Under the pieces are notes generated by a model. It saw nothing but the letters and a program-made list of their open reading frames with translations, was not told where the DNA came from and made no database searches. From positions 1 through 45,974 of IMG/VR virus record IMGVR_UViG_3300038311_000061: a stretch of DNA of 45,974 nt. One strand, 5' to 3'. Below, in pieces: positions 1 to 6,983 of this stretch (its first letter is position 1; each line of letters opens with the position of its first letter). The stretch comes from a virus. A program made the translations under genes and the position numbers.

Positions 1-742
1 TCAAAAACATGTCAACTCTAACATCAAAGCACCACAAACCCAACCATGGGACGAAAAAACAATGGGAGAAATCGTTGGTGGCATTGCCCAGCGCAATGGG
101 TATCAACCCGAAGTTCATCCCGACGTTGCCAGTATCTATTTTCCGCATATTGACCAAACCGAAGAATCTGACGTTCACCTCTTGACCCGTCTCGCTGAAC
201 AGCATGACTGTTTTGTGAAATACCAAGATGGCAAGCTACAATTTAAGCCACGTGAACAAACTAACGGCACGATAACCCTCGACAAAAAGGAAAGTACTTC
301 AATTAGCGGTGTAGTCGTAAGTTCAAGAACAAAGTTTGATAGCGTTCGTGCCGCTTGGCATAACAACGACACAAATGAGCGAAAATATGAAGTAATCGGT
401 GATGATAGCGGGCAACAATTTGACATGCGCATATCTTATCCAACCAAGGGCGAAGCTATTAACTCTGCTAGTTCAAAACTAAAGCAATTGAAGCGTGGAA
501 CCGGTCAGATCGATTCTCTAATCATCCCTGGTAATCCGATGGTGAGAGCCGAAATGAACCTTATTTTAACTGGGTTTAGACCGGAAATTTGTGGTATTCT
601 CTGGGTGATTAGCCAAGTGACTCACAGCTTCTCAAATTCAGGCTATACGACTACGATTAAATCCGAAATGGATGGGTCATCAATCAGCACTGAAGGTTTT
701 GACGCAGCTAGGGAATATGCTAGTTCGGCTGGCTTATCTTGA
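1..742 (+). CDS. D: Late control protein D / tail hub protein (gpD), C-terminal part
   Basis: This is the 3' part of the gpD gene whose start lies at 45604; base 1 falls inside a codon. Residues such as MGEIVGGIAQRNGYQPEVHP, the stretch HIDQTEESDVHLLTRLAEQH and the tail segment GFRPEICGILWVISQVTHSF are characteristic of the P2 gpD / VgrG-like hub fold. It closes the rightward tail operon. About 350 bp without a plus-strand gene follow before the integrase. Confidence 0.9.
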   Translation, partial: QKHVNSNIKAPQTQPWDEKTMGEIVGGIAQRNGYQPEVHPDVASIYFPHIDQTEESDVHLLTRLAEQHDCFVKYQDGKLQFKPREQTNGTITLDKKESTSISGVVVSSRTKFDSVRAAWHNNDTNERKYEVIGDDSGQQFDMRISYPTKGEAINSASSKLKQLKRGTGQIDSLIIPGNPMVRAEMNLILTGFRPEICGILWVISQVTHSFSNSGYTTTIKSEMDGSSISTEGFDAAREYASSAGLS

Positions 743-887
743 CTTTCAATTTTATTGGCGTATATTTGAAAATATGGTTCGATCATTATGATTATGGGGT
801 ACGATAATTGCCCTTACCGCCTTTACAACCATCTTAATGTATTGTGCCCGTATTGCGCTTATAGCTCCCATTCAATACCATTTGTTC

Positions 888-909
888 GCCTACACTGTAC
901 GGTGTAGGC
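888..909. other. Perfect 8-bp stem-loop in the gap after gpD
   Basis: GCCTACAC, a 6-nt spacer, then GTGTAGGC. It lies in the 743-1095 gap between the end of the late tail operon and the integrase. There is no T-run after it, so it is not a classical intrinsic terminator. It could be a recombination or regulatory site near attP, but that is only position-based inference. Apart from the small minus-strand frame at 930-1022, I see nothing else in this gap. Confidence 0.4.
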
Positions 910-929
910 AACATTCATACTTCCGGTTA

Positions 930-1022
930 TCATAACAACGCATGACCAACCGCCACCCCAAAACCAAACCCTAGTATAAATACAAAAATTATTATTAGGA
1001 ATATCATATCATTAGTAAACAT
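930..1022 (-). CDS. Possible 30-residue single-pass membrane peptide
   Basis: A short minus-strand frame starting MFTNDMIFLIII and ending GVAVGHALL. Nearly all of it is one hydrophobic segment with GxxxG-like glycines. A modest purine-rich site (AGAGAG) lies about 11 bases before the ATG. Two further small membrane proteins on the same strand (2090-2428 and 2432-2611) flank the integrase, which makes it more credible. It could equally be chance. Confidence 0.35.
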   Translation of the reverse strand: MFTNDMIFLIIIFVFILGFGFGVAVGHALL

Positions 1023-1095
1023 GGTCGTGTAACTCTCTGTATGATAAGTACTTTTTACTTCCGATAATGAAAAATTATTACCAGTTCAGCGCAAA

Positions 1096-2088
1096 ATGAG
1101 TGCCAAGAATCTAACACCACTTGCAAAGCAATTTCTCAACCCTGCCGACAAAAAAACCCAAAATAAAATACTGGAATATATTAATATTTCGTCAGCACCA
1201 GCAACCAAACTCGCTTACACTAAACACCTCGGCAGATTTAGATTATGGTTAGATGAACATGATTTTTCATTCCCATGCCAACCGTGGCACGTCGCCAAAT
1301 ACCTAATTGACGAAACCGAACGACGATTACAAGACGAAGGCCAACCTTACAAACGCGCAACGCTTTCCGCTTGGATGGTTGCTATATCACTTGGACATTT
1401 AAGCCTAGGTTTTGATAACCCAGTAAACAATATTATAGTTCAAAAGGTCTATCAAGGCTTGTGCAACCGCTATGGAGTACCACAGGAGCGGGCTAGGGCG
1501 CTCACCCGCAACGAAGTTGTGCGAATGATTGGGACCGAAACCGATAACCACATCAGGGACCAGCGTGACCGGGCATTAATTATTATTGGCTTCACTGGCG
1601 GGTTTCGTACTGACGAATTAGTACGAATCGAATGTACCGATATTTACCCAGTACGCCATGAAAAAGCTAAAGGATATGCGGTTCGTTTAAGAAAAACAAA
1701 GACTGATCAAAAAGGGATCGGACGAGACGTTTATATTCCTTATGCCGGTGCGAGGATTAGCCCGGCAAAAGAACTTGAGGCTTGGCTAAAAGTCGTAAAA
1801 GTTGGTAGATTGTTTCGTAGTGTCAAAAAGGATGGCACGCTAGGCGAGACTTTAACCACACGGGCGATAATCGACATACTCAAGGACCGTGCGCACCGTG
1901 CCCAGGTGGATGATTGGGATATGGTATCTGGACATTCACTCAGAAGGGGATACGTGACATCAGCACACAATCTCGGTTTTGATAACCATGCAATTGCAAA
2001 ACAAACCGGTCAGACGGTGCAAACAGTTGATAGGTACATTGAGGACTTGGACTTATTTGAGAACAATCCGGCAACGAAATTATTCTAA
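1096..2088 (+). CDS. int: Tyrosine recombinase / phage integrase
   Basis: A 330-residue site-specific recombinase that would integrate and excise the phage DNA. Residues about 5-105 form a SAM-like core-binding domain. The catalytic domain shows the full set: Arg in GGFRTDELVR, a Lys-containing beta hairpin (RLRKTKTDQ), the HSLRRGY box (H-x-x-R) and Tyr in QTVDRYIED near the C-terminus. It is intact, unlike the serine recombinase at 12.4-15.5 kb, so it is the likely working integrase. The ATG at 1096 has no clear ribosome-binding site. No attP core can be named from the sequence alone, but it is expected in the flanking non-coding DNA. Confidence 0.93.
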   Translation: MSAKNLTPLAKQFLNPADKKTQNKILEYINISSAPATKLAYTKHLGRFRLWLDEHDFSFPCQPWHVAKYLIDETERRLQDEGQPYKRATLSAWMVAISLGHLSLGFDNPVNNIIVQKVYQGLCNRYGVPQERARALTRNEVVRMIGTETDNHIRDQRDRALIIIGFTGGFRTDELVRIECTDIYPVRHEKAKGYAVRLRKTKTDQKGIGRDVYIPYAGARISPAKELEAWLKVVKVGRLFRSVKKDGTLGETLTTRAIIDILKDRAHRAQVDDWDMVSGHSLRRGYVTSAHNLGFDNHAIAKQTGQTVQTVDRYIEDLDLFENNPATKLF

Positions 2089-2089
2089 C

Positions 2090-2428
2090 TCACTTTAGGT
2101 TAAAGGTAATAGCAATCAGTCTTTTGATGATTTTATTGAAAAAATCTTTCATCTCTTCAGTAGTAAATAGTGAGGCAATACAGGCCATTATTATTCCACC
2201 AGTAGCCATCATCGTTGGACTAGGCGGTTTAGGTAGAAAAAACGAAATAATACCACCACCAACTATGGCAAAAAAACCACACAACAATGATGCTGAGAAC
2301 GAAACTACTAAACTAGTGTCATGCTTACCCTTTTCATAAGAATTCTTTAGCGTCATCGCCACACCAACGATAAACCCCACCATAAATAGGAATGTCATGA
2401 CAATAAATTCATAATAATTGATATTCAT
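2090..2428 (-). CDS. Small membrane protein, unknown function
   Basis: 112 residues, convergent with the integrase. There is an N-terminal hydrophobic helix (about residues 8-26), a second (about 40-62, VSFSASLLCGFFAIVGGGII) and a third around the TMMATGGIIMACIASLF stretch, ending in a short basic tail. It starts 3 bases after the stop of the small frame at 2432-2611, so the two probably form an operon. No family was recognised. Small multi-helix proteins in a lysogeny region may be exclusion or host-modifying (moron) proteins, or holin-like; this is inference. Confidence 0.6.
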   Translation of the reverse strand: MNINYYEFIVMTFLFMVGFIVGVAMTLKNSYEKGKHDTSLVVSFSASLLCGFFAIVGGGIISFFLPKPPSPTMMATGGIIMACIASLFTTEEMKDFFNKIIKRLIAITFNLK

Positions 2429-2431
2429 TGT

Positions 2432-2611
2432 CTACCTACATTGCCCATTCTTACCGTTCCTAATCTCAATCATGATTTTTTTCAAATCTTCAAATTGTTG
2501 AACTGTTGTTTCATAAAACGACAGGTTAAACAGAAACAGTATGATATAGAGGATTAATATCACAAATATCATCAATGTTAGCATTTTAACGTTACTTAAT
2601 TTGATATTCAT
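2432..2611 (-). CDS. Small single-pass membrane protein, unknown function
   Basis: 59 residues starting MNIKLSNVKMLTLMIFVI. There is one transmembrane helix (about residues 9-29), then a short, probably helical tail that ends in NGQCR. It sits directly upstream of the membrane protein at 2090-2428 (start to stop distance 3 bases), both starting with MNI. The topology, one helix plus a helical tail, is also that of inner-membrane spanin subunits, but no outer-membrane partner was found. Confidence 0.5.
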   Translation of the reverse strand: MNIKLSNVKMLTLMIFVILILYIILFLFNLSFYETTVQQFEDLKKIMIEIRNGKNGQCR

Positions 2612-2725
2612 TCAATCACCACCGTAATTTTTACCAAAATAATAATACCAAATCTTCAAAAAAAATCGAGTTTGTAATAGAATTAACACTAAATACTGAC
2701 AACGATAATTTTCTGACAACAAAAT

Positions 2726-3343
2726 ATGCAACAAAGTTATAATAACACTACCGATTACCTAGTAAATAATAAAGGAAATAGGGTACCAAAAGAGCTAATT
2801 AACACGCTCGATATCATTAGAGATGAAGAAGTCCGGTCAATAGTTTGGGCGGCTGAGGACTTGCAGGCAGAAATCCGGCGAATTAAGGAGCTAATTTGGG
2901 AGAAAATTACTGCCTATATTGAACTGGCTTACGACACATACCAGTTGAAACCCGGCGGGCAAAAAGGTAATGTGACTTTAATGAGTTATGACAACCAGTA
3001 TAAGGTAATGATCCAAATTAATGAGAATTTCGCATTCAACGAGCAACTACAAGTAGCAAAACAACTATTAACTGAATGTTTAAGGGAATGGACAGAAGAT
3101 GGTCGCGACGAGCTTAAGTTTTTAGTTGAGGAAGCGTTGCATGTTGACAAACAGGGACGTGTCAACCGGTGGCAAGTCATGCGCCTACTCAAAATCGAAT
3201 CCAACGATCCACGATTTAGGAAAGCCCAACTCGCCATAAAAAATGCCATCATGCCGGTTGACGCTAAGGAATATATCAGGATCCATAAGCGTGACAAGAT
3301 GGGACGATGGGAGTACATTAATTTAAATTTCGCTTCATTATAG
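2726..3343 (+). CDS. DUF3164 family phage protein
   Basis: 205 residues. The pattern VRSIVWAAEDLQAEIRRIKELIWEKITAYIEL followed by GGQKGNVTLMSYDNQYKVMI, and the C-terminal DAKEYIRIHKRD...WEYINLNF, match the DUF3164 family that is common in the early region of Mu-like transposable phages. Its biochemical role is unknown. No Mu A or B transposase is present, so this looks like a Mu-type early gene in a phage that integrates by tyrosine recombination. No clear ribosome-binding site precedes the ATG. Confidence 0.8.
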   Translation: MQQSYNNTTDYLVNNKGNRVPKELINTLDIIRDEEVRSIVWAAEDLQAEIRRIKELIWEKITAYIELAYDTYQLKPGGQKGNVTLMSYDNQYKVMIQINENFAFNEQLQVAKQLLTECLREWTEDGRDELKFLVEEALHVDKQGRVNRWQVMRLLKIESNDPRFRKAQLAIKNAIMPVDAKEYIRIHKRDKMGRWEYINLNFASL

Positions 3344-3353
3344 TGAGATTGAT

Positions 3354-3473
3354 ATGCGTAAAAGTTTACCTGAGTTAATAACAGATATGGAAGATAGTCT
3401 GTGTCAATTTCAACCACTGCAACAACAGATAATAATGAGAGCGTTAAATGATTTAGAACAAATTAATCTTTAA
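3354..3473 (+). CDS. Small ORF after the DUF3164 gene
   Basis: 39 residues starting MRKSLPELITDMEDSLCQF, with a leucine-rich, probably helical body and the ending LNDLEQINL. It starts 11 bases after the DUF3164 gene with a GTGAGATT site before the ATG, so it is likely co-transcribed. No function was recognised. Confidence 0.45.
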   Translation: MRKSLPELITDMEDSLCQFQPLQQQIIMRALNDLEQINL

Positions 3474-3505
3474 TAACATCAGCCAGCTTATCCTTTTATT
3501 GCATA

Positions 3506-4063
3506 CTAACAACCCCTCGCAATTGCAGCCAAAAAATTATTAACGATCTCATCCGTACCAAATTGTTCAATTTCATTAACATGATTAGACGCTATCTCCG
3601 TGATGGACGACGTGTACAACTGCCTAATTGGCGAACGTCGCCCACTCCGTTGAAGCAAGCCACCTGATTTAGAATACCGGGTAAATACGCCAGTGTAGCC
3701 AGATTTAAGCCTAGCAATAAAAGCATTCTTAACCTCTTTACGCCCCTTGGTTTTTTTTACGGTCACTTTGGTACCGGAAAAACCCTGACTCGGTTGAAAC
3801 CGATAAAGCGGAATTGCACCGGTCGATGCAGTCTGAAATGGTAACTGGTTAACCGTTAGTTTAAGTTCGTCACCGCTACTGGAAACATTAACAGCTTGTT
3901 CAATGGTGCTGAGCGGTAAATTAAGCTCACCAGCCATTAACCCGGCGTATTCTCGTTTAATATTGCCACTCAATTTGTTGATGGCCTGACTACTAATGTT
4001 CCGATTAGACGATGAGCATTGCCGAACTAATTTTTTAATTTCGCTGTAATCTATGTCAATCAT
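3506..4063 (-). CDS. Minor tail protein Z-like protein in the lysogeny region
   Basis: 185 residues. The C-terminal half carries the hallmark of lambda-type minor tail protein Z (pfam GPZ): NAFIARLKSGYTGVFTR, a glycine-rich stretch with Arg, then SPIRQLYTSSITEI. In lambda, Z acts in tail completion at the head-tail joint. Here the gene is not in the structural operon. It is on the minus strand and overlaps the stop of an HTH regulator (4060-4329) by the ATGA junction, with a good GGAGG site, so the pair is translationally coupled. The copy may have been moved and kept its tail role, or been taken for another use. The family assignment is fairly firm; the role here is open. Confidence 0.7.
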   Translation of the reverse strand: MIDIDYSEIKKLVRQCSSSNRNISSQAINKLSGNIKREYAGLMAGELNLPLSTIEQAVNVSSSGDELKLTVNQLPFQTASTGAIPLYRFQPSQGFSGTKVTVKKTKGRKEVKNAFIARLKSGYTGVFTRYSKSGGLLQRSGRRSPIRQLYTSSITEIASNHVNEIEQFGTDEIVNNFLAAIARGC

Positions 4064-4329
4064 ATTTCCTCCAATTTATCCAATCGTTGCTTAATAATCT
4101 CGATTTCATTAAGTAGCTTATCATAAGCCGGTAATTTCTCTTGGCTTTTCAACATCACCCCTTCACCAGTTAATAACCAGCGTTCATTAATGATACGATA
4201 ACACCTCACTATACCGCAAATTATAGCTACATTAGGAGTAGCTTTACCATTTACTACGTTGGTGAAATAACTACGAGAAACACCGCATTTATCGGCAACT
4301 TCAGCTTGTGTTAAATGAAGCTCTTTCAC
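4060..4329 (-). CDS. HTH (XRE/CI-type) transcriptional regulator
   Basis: A helix-turn-helix is seen in LTQAEVADKCGVSRSYFTNVVNGKATPN, followed by WLLTGEG (a CI-type N-domain signature) and a C-terminal coiled coil (LLNEIEIIKQRLDKLEEI). The end points given use a GTG start (89 residues). However, the frame stays open about 17 codons upstream and encodes IDTINVRIATVV, which would supply the first helix of the fold. The true start may therefore be a rare codon such as ATT near 4365, preceded by AGGAAA. The gene overlaps the Z-like gene by four bases (ATGA). It is probably a second lysogeny regulator beside the repressor at 4648-4986. Confidence 0.8.
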   Translation of the reverse strand: MKELHLTQAEVADKCGVSRSYFTNVVNGKATPNVAIICGIVRCYRIINERWLLTGEGVMLKSQEKLPAYDKLLNEIEIIKQRLDKLEEI

Positions 4330-4452
4330 TACCGTTGCTATCCTAACGTTTATAGTATCTATACGAATTTTCCTATTGCATCATGTTCAATAATGAACGA
4401 TAATTTATCGGTGCGATTACTACTATCCCTATCTAATATGAGGCCATTTCTC

Positions 4453-4472
4453 CCCTCCCTATAAGGAGGGGC
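4453..4472. terminator. Perfect 7-bp GC-rich hairpin
   Basis: CCCCTCC, CTATAA, GGAGGGG. It lies between the minus-strand regulator at 4060-4329 and the small plus-strand ORF at 4495. There is no T-run on either side, so it may attenuate or protect RNA rather than act as a classical terminator. Confidence 0.45.
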
Positions 4473-4494
4473 TTTCTAAGGGAAAGTATCAAAT

Positions 4495-4641
4495 ATGAAC
4501 GTTACAGAAATCAGTGATTTACCACCGGATATCATGGAAGAAGTCATTTCGTTTTTTACACCAGATTTACTTAAATTTTTGTCTATCGAAACACCGGATT
4601 TAACCGACGACGATGGTGAAAATCTCATGGATTACATCTGA
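4495..4641 (+). CDS. Small acidic protein, unknown
   Basis: 48 residues, starting MNVTEISDLPPDIMEEVISF and ending DDDGENLMDYI. It is strongly acidic with no membrane segment. It is placed on the plus strand between two minus-strand HTH regulators. A weak AAGGGAAAG site lies before the ATG, and a GC hairpin at 4453-4472 is just upstream. A small acidic protein beside repressors could be an anti-repressor or DNA mimic, but nothing in the sequence proves this. Confidence 0.45.
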   Translation: MNVTEISDLPPDIMEEVISFFTPDLLKFLSIETPDLTDDDGENLMDYI

Positions 4642-4647
4642 ACCTAT

Positions 4648-4986
4648 TTAGCCACCCATAATCCTCCTTTCCATTTCTTTGAAAAGCAGTAGTTGTTGAG
4701 CGATTCCCAGTACTAGCCGCTGCTGGGACTCGCTCAGTTTTTCATAGATCACACCAATTTCAGACCCCTCTTGGTATAAGTATACTTGCCCTTCCCCTGT
4801 CAAAAGCCAATTTAACGATACACGTAATTCTTCATGTACCTTAATCAAAGATTCACTACCAGGCAGTATTTTATCTGCCACATAATCCTGAAGAGTTCTG
4901 TATTGGATACCAGATTTTTTAGAGAAATCAGTCAAGTTCATACCTTGTGACTGTATCGTTTCTCTTAGCCGCCTACCTACACTCAT
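4648..4986 (-). CDS. CI-like phage repressor (HTH)
   Basis: 112 residues. The N-terminal domain (MSVGRRLRETIQSQGMNLTDFSKKSGIQYRTLQDYVADK, then LRVSLNWLLTGEG) matches the Bacteriophage CI repressor HTH family. The C-terminus is short and helical, and there is no LexA-type Ser/Lys peptidase domain, so RecA-driven self-cleavage is not expected. It is transcribed away from the palindromic region at 5043-5103 and opposite to the Ner-like gene at 5137. This is the layout of a lysis-lysogeny switch. A GGAG site lies 8 bases before the ATG. Confidence 0.85.
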   Translation of the reverse strand: MSVGRRLRETIQSQGMNLTDFSKKSGIQYRTLQDYVADKILPGSESLIKVHEELRVSLNWLLTGEGQVYLYQEGSEIGVIYEKLSESQQRLVLGIAQQLLLFKEMERRIMGG

Positions 4987-5022
4987 TTTTCAACTCCAAT
5001 AACAATAATATGAAAAATACTA

Positions 5023-5051
5023 TTGACTAAATAAATAATTCCGTGTAGTCT
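5023..5051 (+). promoter_or_regulatory. Candidate rightward early promoter
   Basis: TTGACT (5023-5028) and TAGTCT (5046-5051) are separated by 17 bases, fitting a sigma-70 promoter that reads toward the Ner-like gene. The -10 hexamer lies inside the palindrome GTGTAGTCTACAC (5043-5055), so a bound repressor would block it. This is an inference from the sequence pattern. Confidence 0.5.
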
Positions 5052-5103
5052 ACACTTCCAATGTGTTCCAACATAGACGTACTGAGAACACATTGGAAGT
5101 GTA
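5043..5103. promoter_or_regulatory. Operator region with nested palindromes
   Basis: Two structures overlap. One is GTGTAG-T-CTACAC (5043-5055). The other is a perfect 18-bp inverted repeat with arms at 5051-5068 and 5086-5103 and a 17-nt spacer; its left arm begins TACACTTCCAATGTGTTC. The region sits between the divergent repressor and Ner-like genes, so these are the likely operators. The arms could also fold in the 5' leader of the early transcript. Confidence 0.75.
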
Positions 5104-5136
5104 AATCTAACCAACTTTAGCTTTAAAAGCAACATA

Positions 5137-5382
5137 ATGAAACCCTCAAAATTGACGCCAAATGAAGTAAAAGCTGAGCTGCTAAGACGCGGATTCACGC
5201 TGAGTAAATGGGGAAGAAAAGCAGGGTTTTCGGCCCGAAATGTATCTAGGGCAGTAGCATATTGGACAGGGAGAACCGATTCTAACCCAACTGGGGAAAA
5301 AACCAGACTAATCCTCATTGGAATTAGTAAAGAAGTAGGTTTTGCAATTCATCCAATTGCAGAACCTGCGCATTTGCATTAG
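5137..5382 (+). CDS. Ner/Nlp-like HTH DNA-binding protein
   Basis: 81 residues. The pattern KAELLRRGFTLSKWGRKAGFSARNVSRAVAYWTGR...GEKTRLILIGISKEVG resembles small Ner/Cro-type phage DNA-binding proteins: a helix starting LxRRGxTLxxWxxxxG, a recognition helix, then a helix rich in Ile/Leu. It is the first gene of the rightward early operon, divergent from the CI-like repressor. It probably acts as the Cro/Ner-type negative regulator of early transcription. A hairpin (5392-5410) follows the stop. Confidence 0.75.
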   Translation: MKPSKLTPNEVKAELLRRGFTLSKWGRKAGFSARNVSRAVAYWTGRTDSNPTGEKTRLILIGISKEVGFAIHPIAEPAHLH

Positions 5383-5391
5383 CAAAAAAAT

Positions 5392-5410
5392 AGGGCTAAT
5401 CAATAGCCCT
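5392..5410 (+). terminator. Short hairpin after the Ner-like gene
   Basis: AGGGCT, 7-nt loop, AGCCCT, immediately downstream of the Ner-like stop and before the gene at 5431. There is no T-run behind it; an A-run precedes it, so it could terminate transcription on the opposite strand or attenuate the early operon. Confidence 0.4.
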
Positions 5411-5430
5411 GAAACCAAATATCTTAACTG

Positions 5431-6726
5431 ATGGGAAATTATATCATGAAACCGACCAAAACCCAACAACTACAAGCCACGGCGTCTCGCATTTTTGGCG
5501 ACAACGTTCAAATCGAATACAAACCGGGTGGAATCAGATCCGGTTGGTACATATCGAAAGGCGAACACACTTACTGCTTTGGTAAGAACGAGCAAGAAGC
5601 TATTGATTGGCTTAAAAGTTCGCCAATATTCCAAATATCATGCAACATAATTGACTACACCATAGTCAGGAATATCAGACACTCATTAAGTCAATTATCG
5701 GTTGACCGGCACGAGTTGAGAATAGCAGGCTCTTTTTTACTAAAAGACATTTTATACCTTCTGACCAAACCCAGAATAGCGATTCTATCGTGGCTTTGGT
5801 GTTTGGGAATTCCTTTAAAAAGGAGGATAGGGGATTATCCCGATCTGGAAATAAAGAGAAGTAGAAGTGGTTTAGGAACAAACAAAATAGCCGAAATACT
5901 ACTAACTCTTAGCGGAAAGTCAAACATTTTCAGATTCCAACAATCGGAATCACCCTATAATCACATCTTTTACCACAAGCCTCCACGCCTTATTGAAATT
6001 CAACATACAGTTGAGCTACAAGAATGCGTAAGTCTGGATGACATTATTTTTACTGGGACCAAGCCATTTTATGGCCACATATTTAATATCTGGCTGAGGC
6101 ATCTATTAATGTTGCCAATAGAAGAAATAGAACAAGCCCTGCAAAAATGCCATCGACATTACAACTCAGTAACTGCACCGCCCCACCCTGATGAAATCAA
6201 TAACACCATCATCATGCTAGCAGTTTGGGAACTGTTGGCTGGTTTTATAGAGGCCAGTCCAGAACTCAAAGAAAATCTAACTGTAAGCATTCTCTCCAGA
6301 TTCCAACCACAGGAGAGTAGCATAATGAGAAAAAAACACCGACTCACCATGGAATGGCGCCGGCAAATTTACCGGCAATGCCAACGCTTTAAAGTTATTT
6401 ATTTCAGAAGGAACGCAATTAACGAAGAAAAAAGCATAATTTACAGTGCTATGGAAAATCGCCTACTGCACTTTAGTCAAGCCACTGTAGATCATGTCAT
6501 TCCATTATGCCAACTAGTCGATCAATTCCTACAAAACAAGGGACTAGATCGGACAACTAAGCCTAAACATTATTCTGAAGATTGGAAAAAATTCCATCAA
6601 CAGAATGCAGTACTGCAAATAACCTCCGCAGAGTTCAACCAACAAGCAGGGGTCGAAGTGTGGAAAGAACAGGAGAAATGCCGTGTTGCGAGAAACAAAG
6701 CCAATAAAAGCAGTAACAACGTTTAA
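5431..6726 (+). CDS. Early-region protein with possible DUF3223/HNH-like C-terminus
   Basis: 431 residues, function not certain. Residues about 10-60 form a small domain with RSGWYISKGEHTYCFGKNEQEAIDWL, a 'display strand plus helix' pattern. The middle (about 70-330) is helical and unrecognised. The C-terminal part holds ATVDHVIPLCQLVDQFLQNKGLD, then WKKFHQQNAVLQITSAEFNQ. This resembles DUF3223-type domains with a His-containing DHVxPL motif related to HNH nucleases, but the usual final Cys/His pairs are not evident. A second ATG at 5446 is an alternative start. It lies between the Ner-like gene and the primase, so a role in early DNA metabolism is likely but unproven. Confidence 0.55.
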   Translation: MGNYIMKPTKTQQLQATASRIFGDNVQIEYKPGGIRSGWYISKGEHTYCFGKNEQEAIDWLKSSPIFQISCNIIDYTIVRNIRHSLSQLSVDRHELRIAGSFLLKDILYLLTKPRIAILSWLWCLGIPLKRRIGDYPDLEIKRSRSGLGTNKIAEILLTLSGKSNIFRFQQSESPYNHIFYHKPPRLIEIQHTVELQECVSLDDIIFTGTKPFYGHIFNIWLRHLLMLPIEEIEQALQKCHRHYNSVTAPPHPDEINNTIIMLAVWELLAGFIEASPELKENLTVSILSRFQPQESSIMRKKHRLTMEWRRQIYRQCQRFKVIYFRRNAINEEKSIIYSAMENRLLHFSQATVDHVIPLCQLVDQFLQNKGLDRTTKPKHYSEDWKKFHQQNAVLQITSAEFNQQAGVEVWKEQEKCRVARNKANKSSNNV

Positions 6727-6772
6727 GTCGCCCAAAACTAAACATCGGAGTTGTGGGAATTGTTGCCACAAA

Positions 6773-6795
6773 GTGAATTCTCATTGTGAATTCAC
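6773..6795. repeat. Perfect 8-bp inverted repeat before the primase operon
   Basis: GTGAATTC, a 7-nt spacer, then GAATTCAC, with AAA/TTT bases extending the pairing imperfectly. It lies in the short gap between the 5431 gene and the primase. It is a possible operator or RNA hairpin. Confidence 0.4.
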
Positions 6796-6878
6796 ACTTT
6801 GGGGCTATGTCGGTCTGGCAACAAAAATCACAGCAACAACTAAGGCTTGTGAGTATTGGTTTCCACAGGGGTAATGAA

Positions 6879-6983
6879 ATGAATAAGGTTTGGTTACATT
6901 TTATCGGCGGCTATTATCAAATAATCGAACGCTTTATAAATGAAAAAACTATCATTTCGATATCAAATTATAAGAAGGCGTAA
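6879..6983 (+). CDS. Small ORF coupled to the primase
   Basis: 34 residues, MNKVWLHFIGGYYQIIERF and then a Lys/Ile-rich tail. Its stop codon overlaps the primase ATG (TAATG), which is typical of translational coupling. A GGGGTAATGAA site precedes it. No function was recognised; it may only serve to couple translation. Confidence 0.45.
   Translation: MNKVWLHFIGGYYQIIERFINEKTIISISNYKKA

Noticed and set aside
770-800. Possible tRNA T-arm (GGTTCGATC)
   Set aside because: The bases on both sides do not pair and no acceptor, D or anticodon arms can be built around it. No tRNA gene is supported anywhere in the window.
2726-3343. Evidence that this is a transposable Mu-like phage
   Set aside because: The DUF3164 gene is Mu-type, but MuA/MuB-like transposition genes are absent and a full tyrosine integrase is present.
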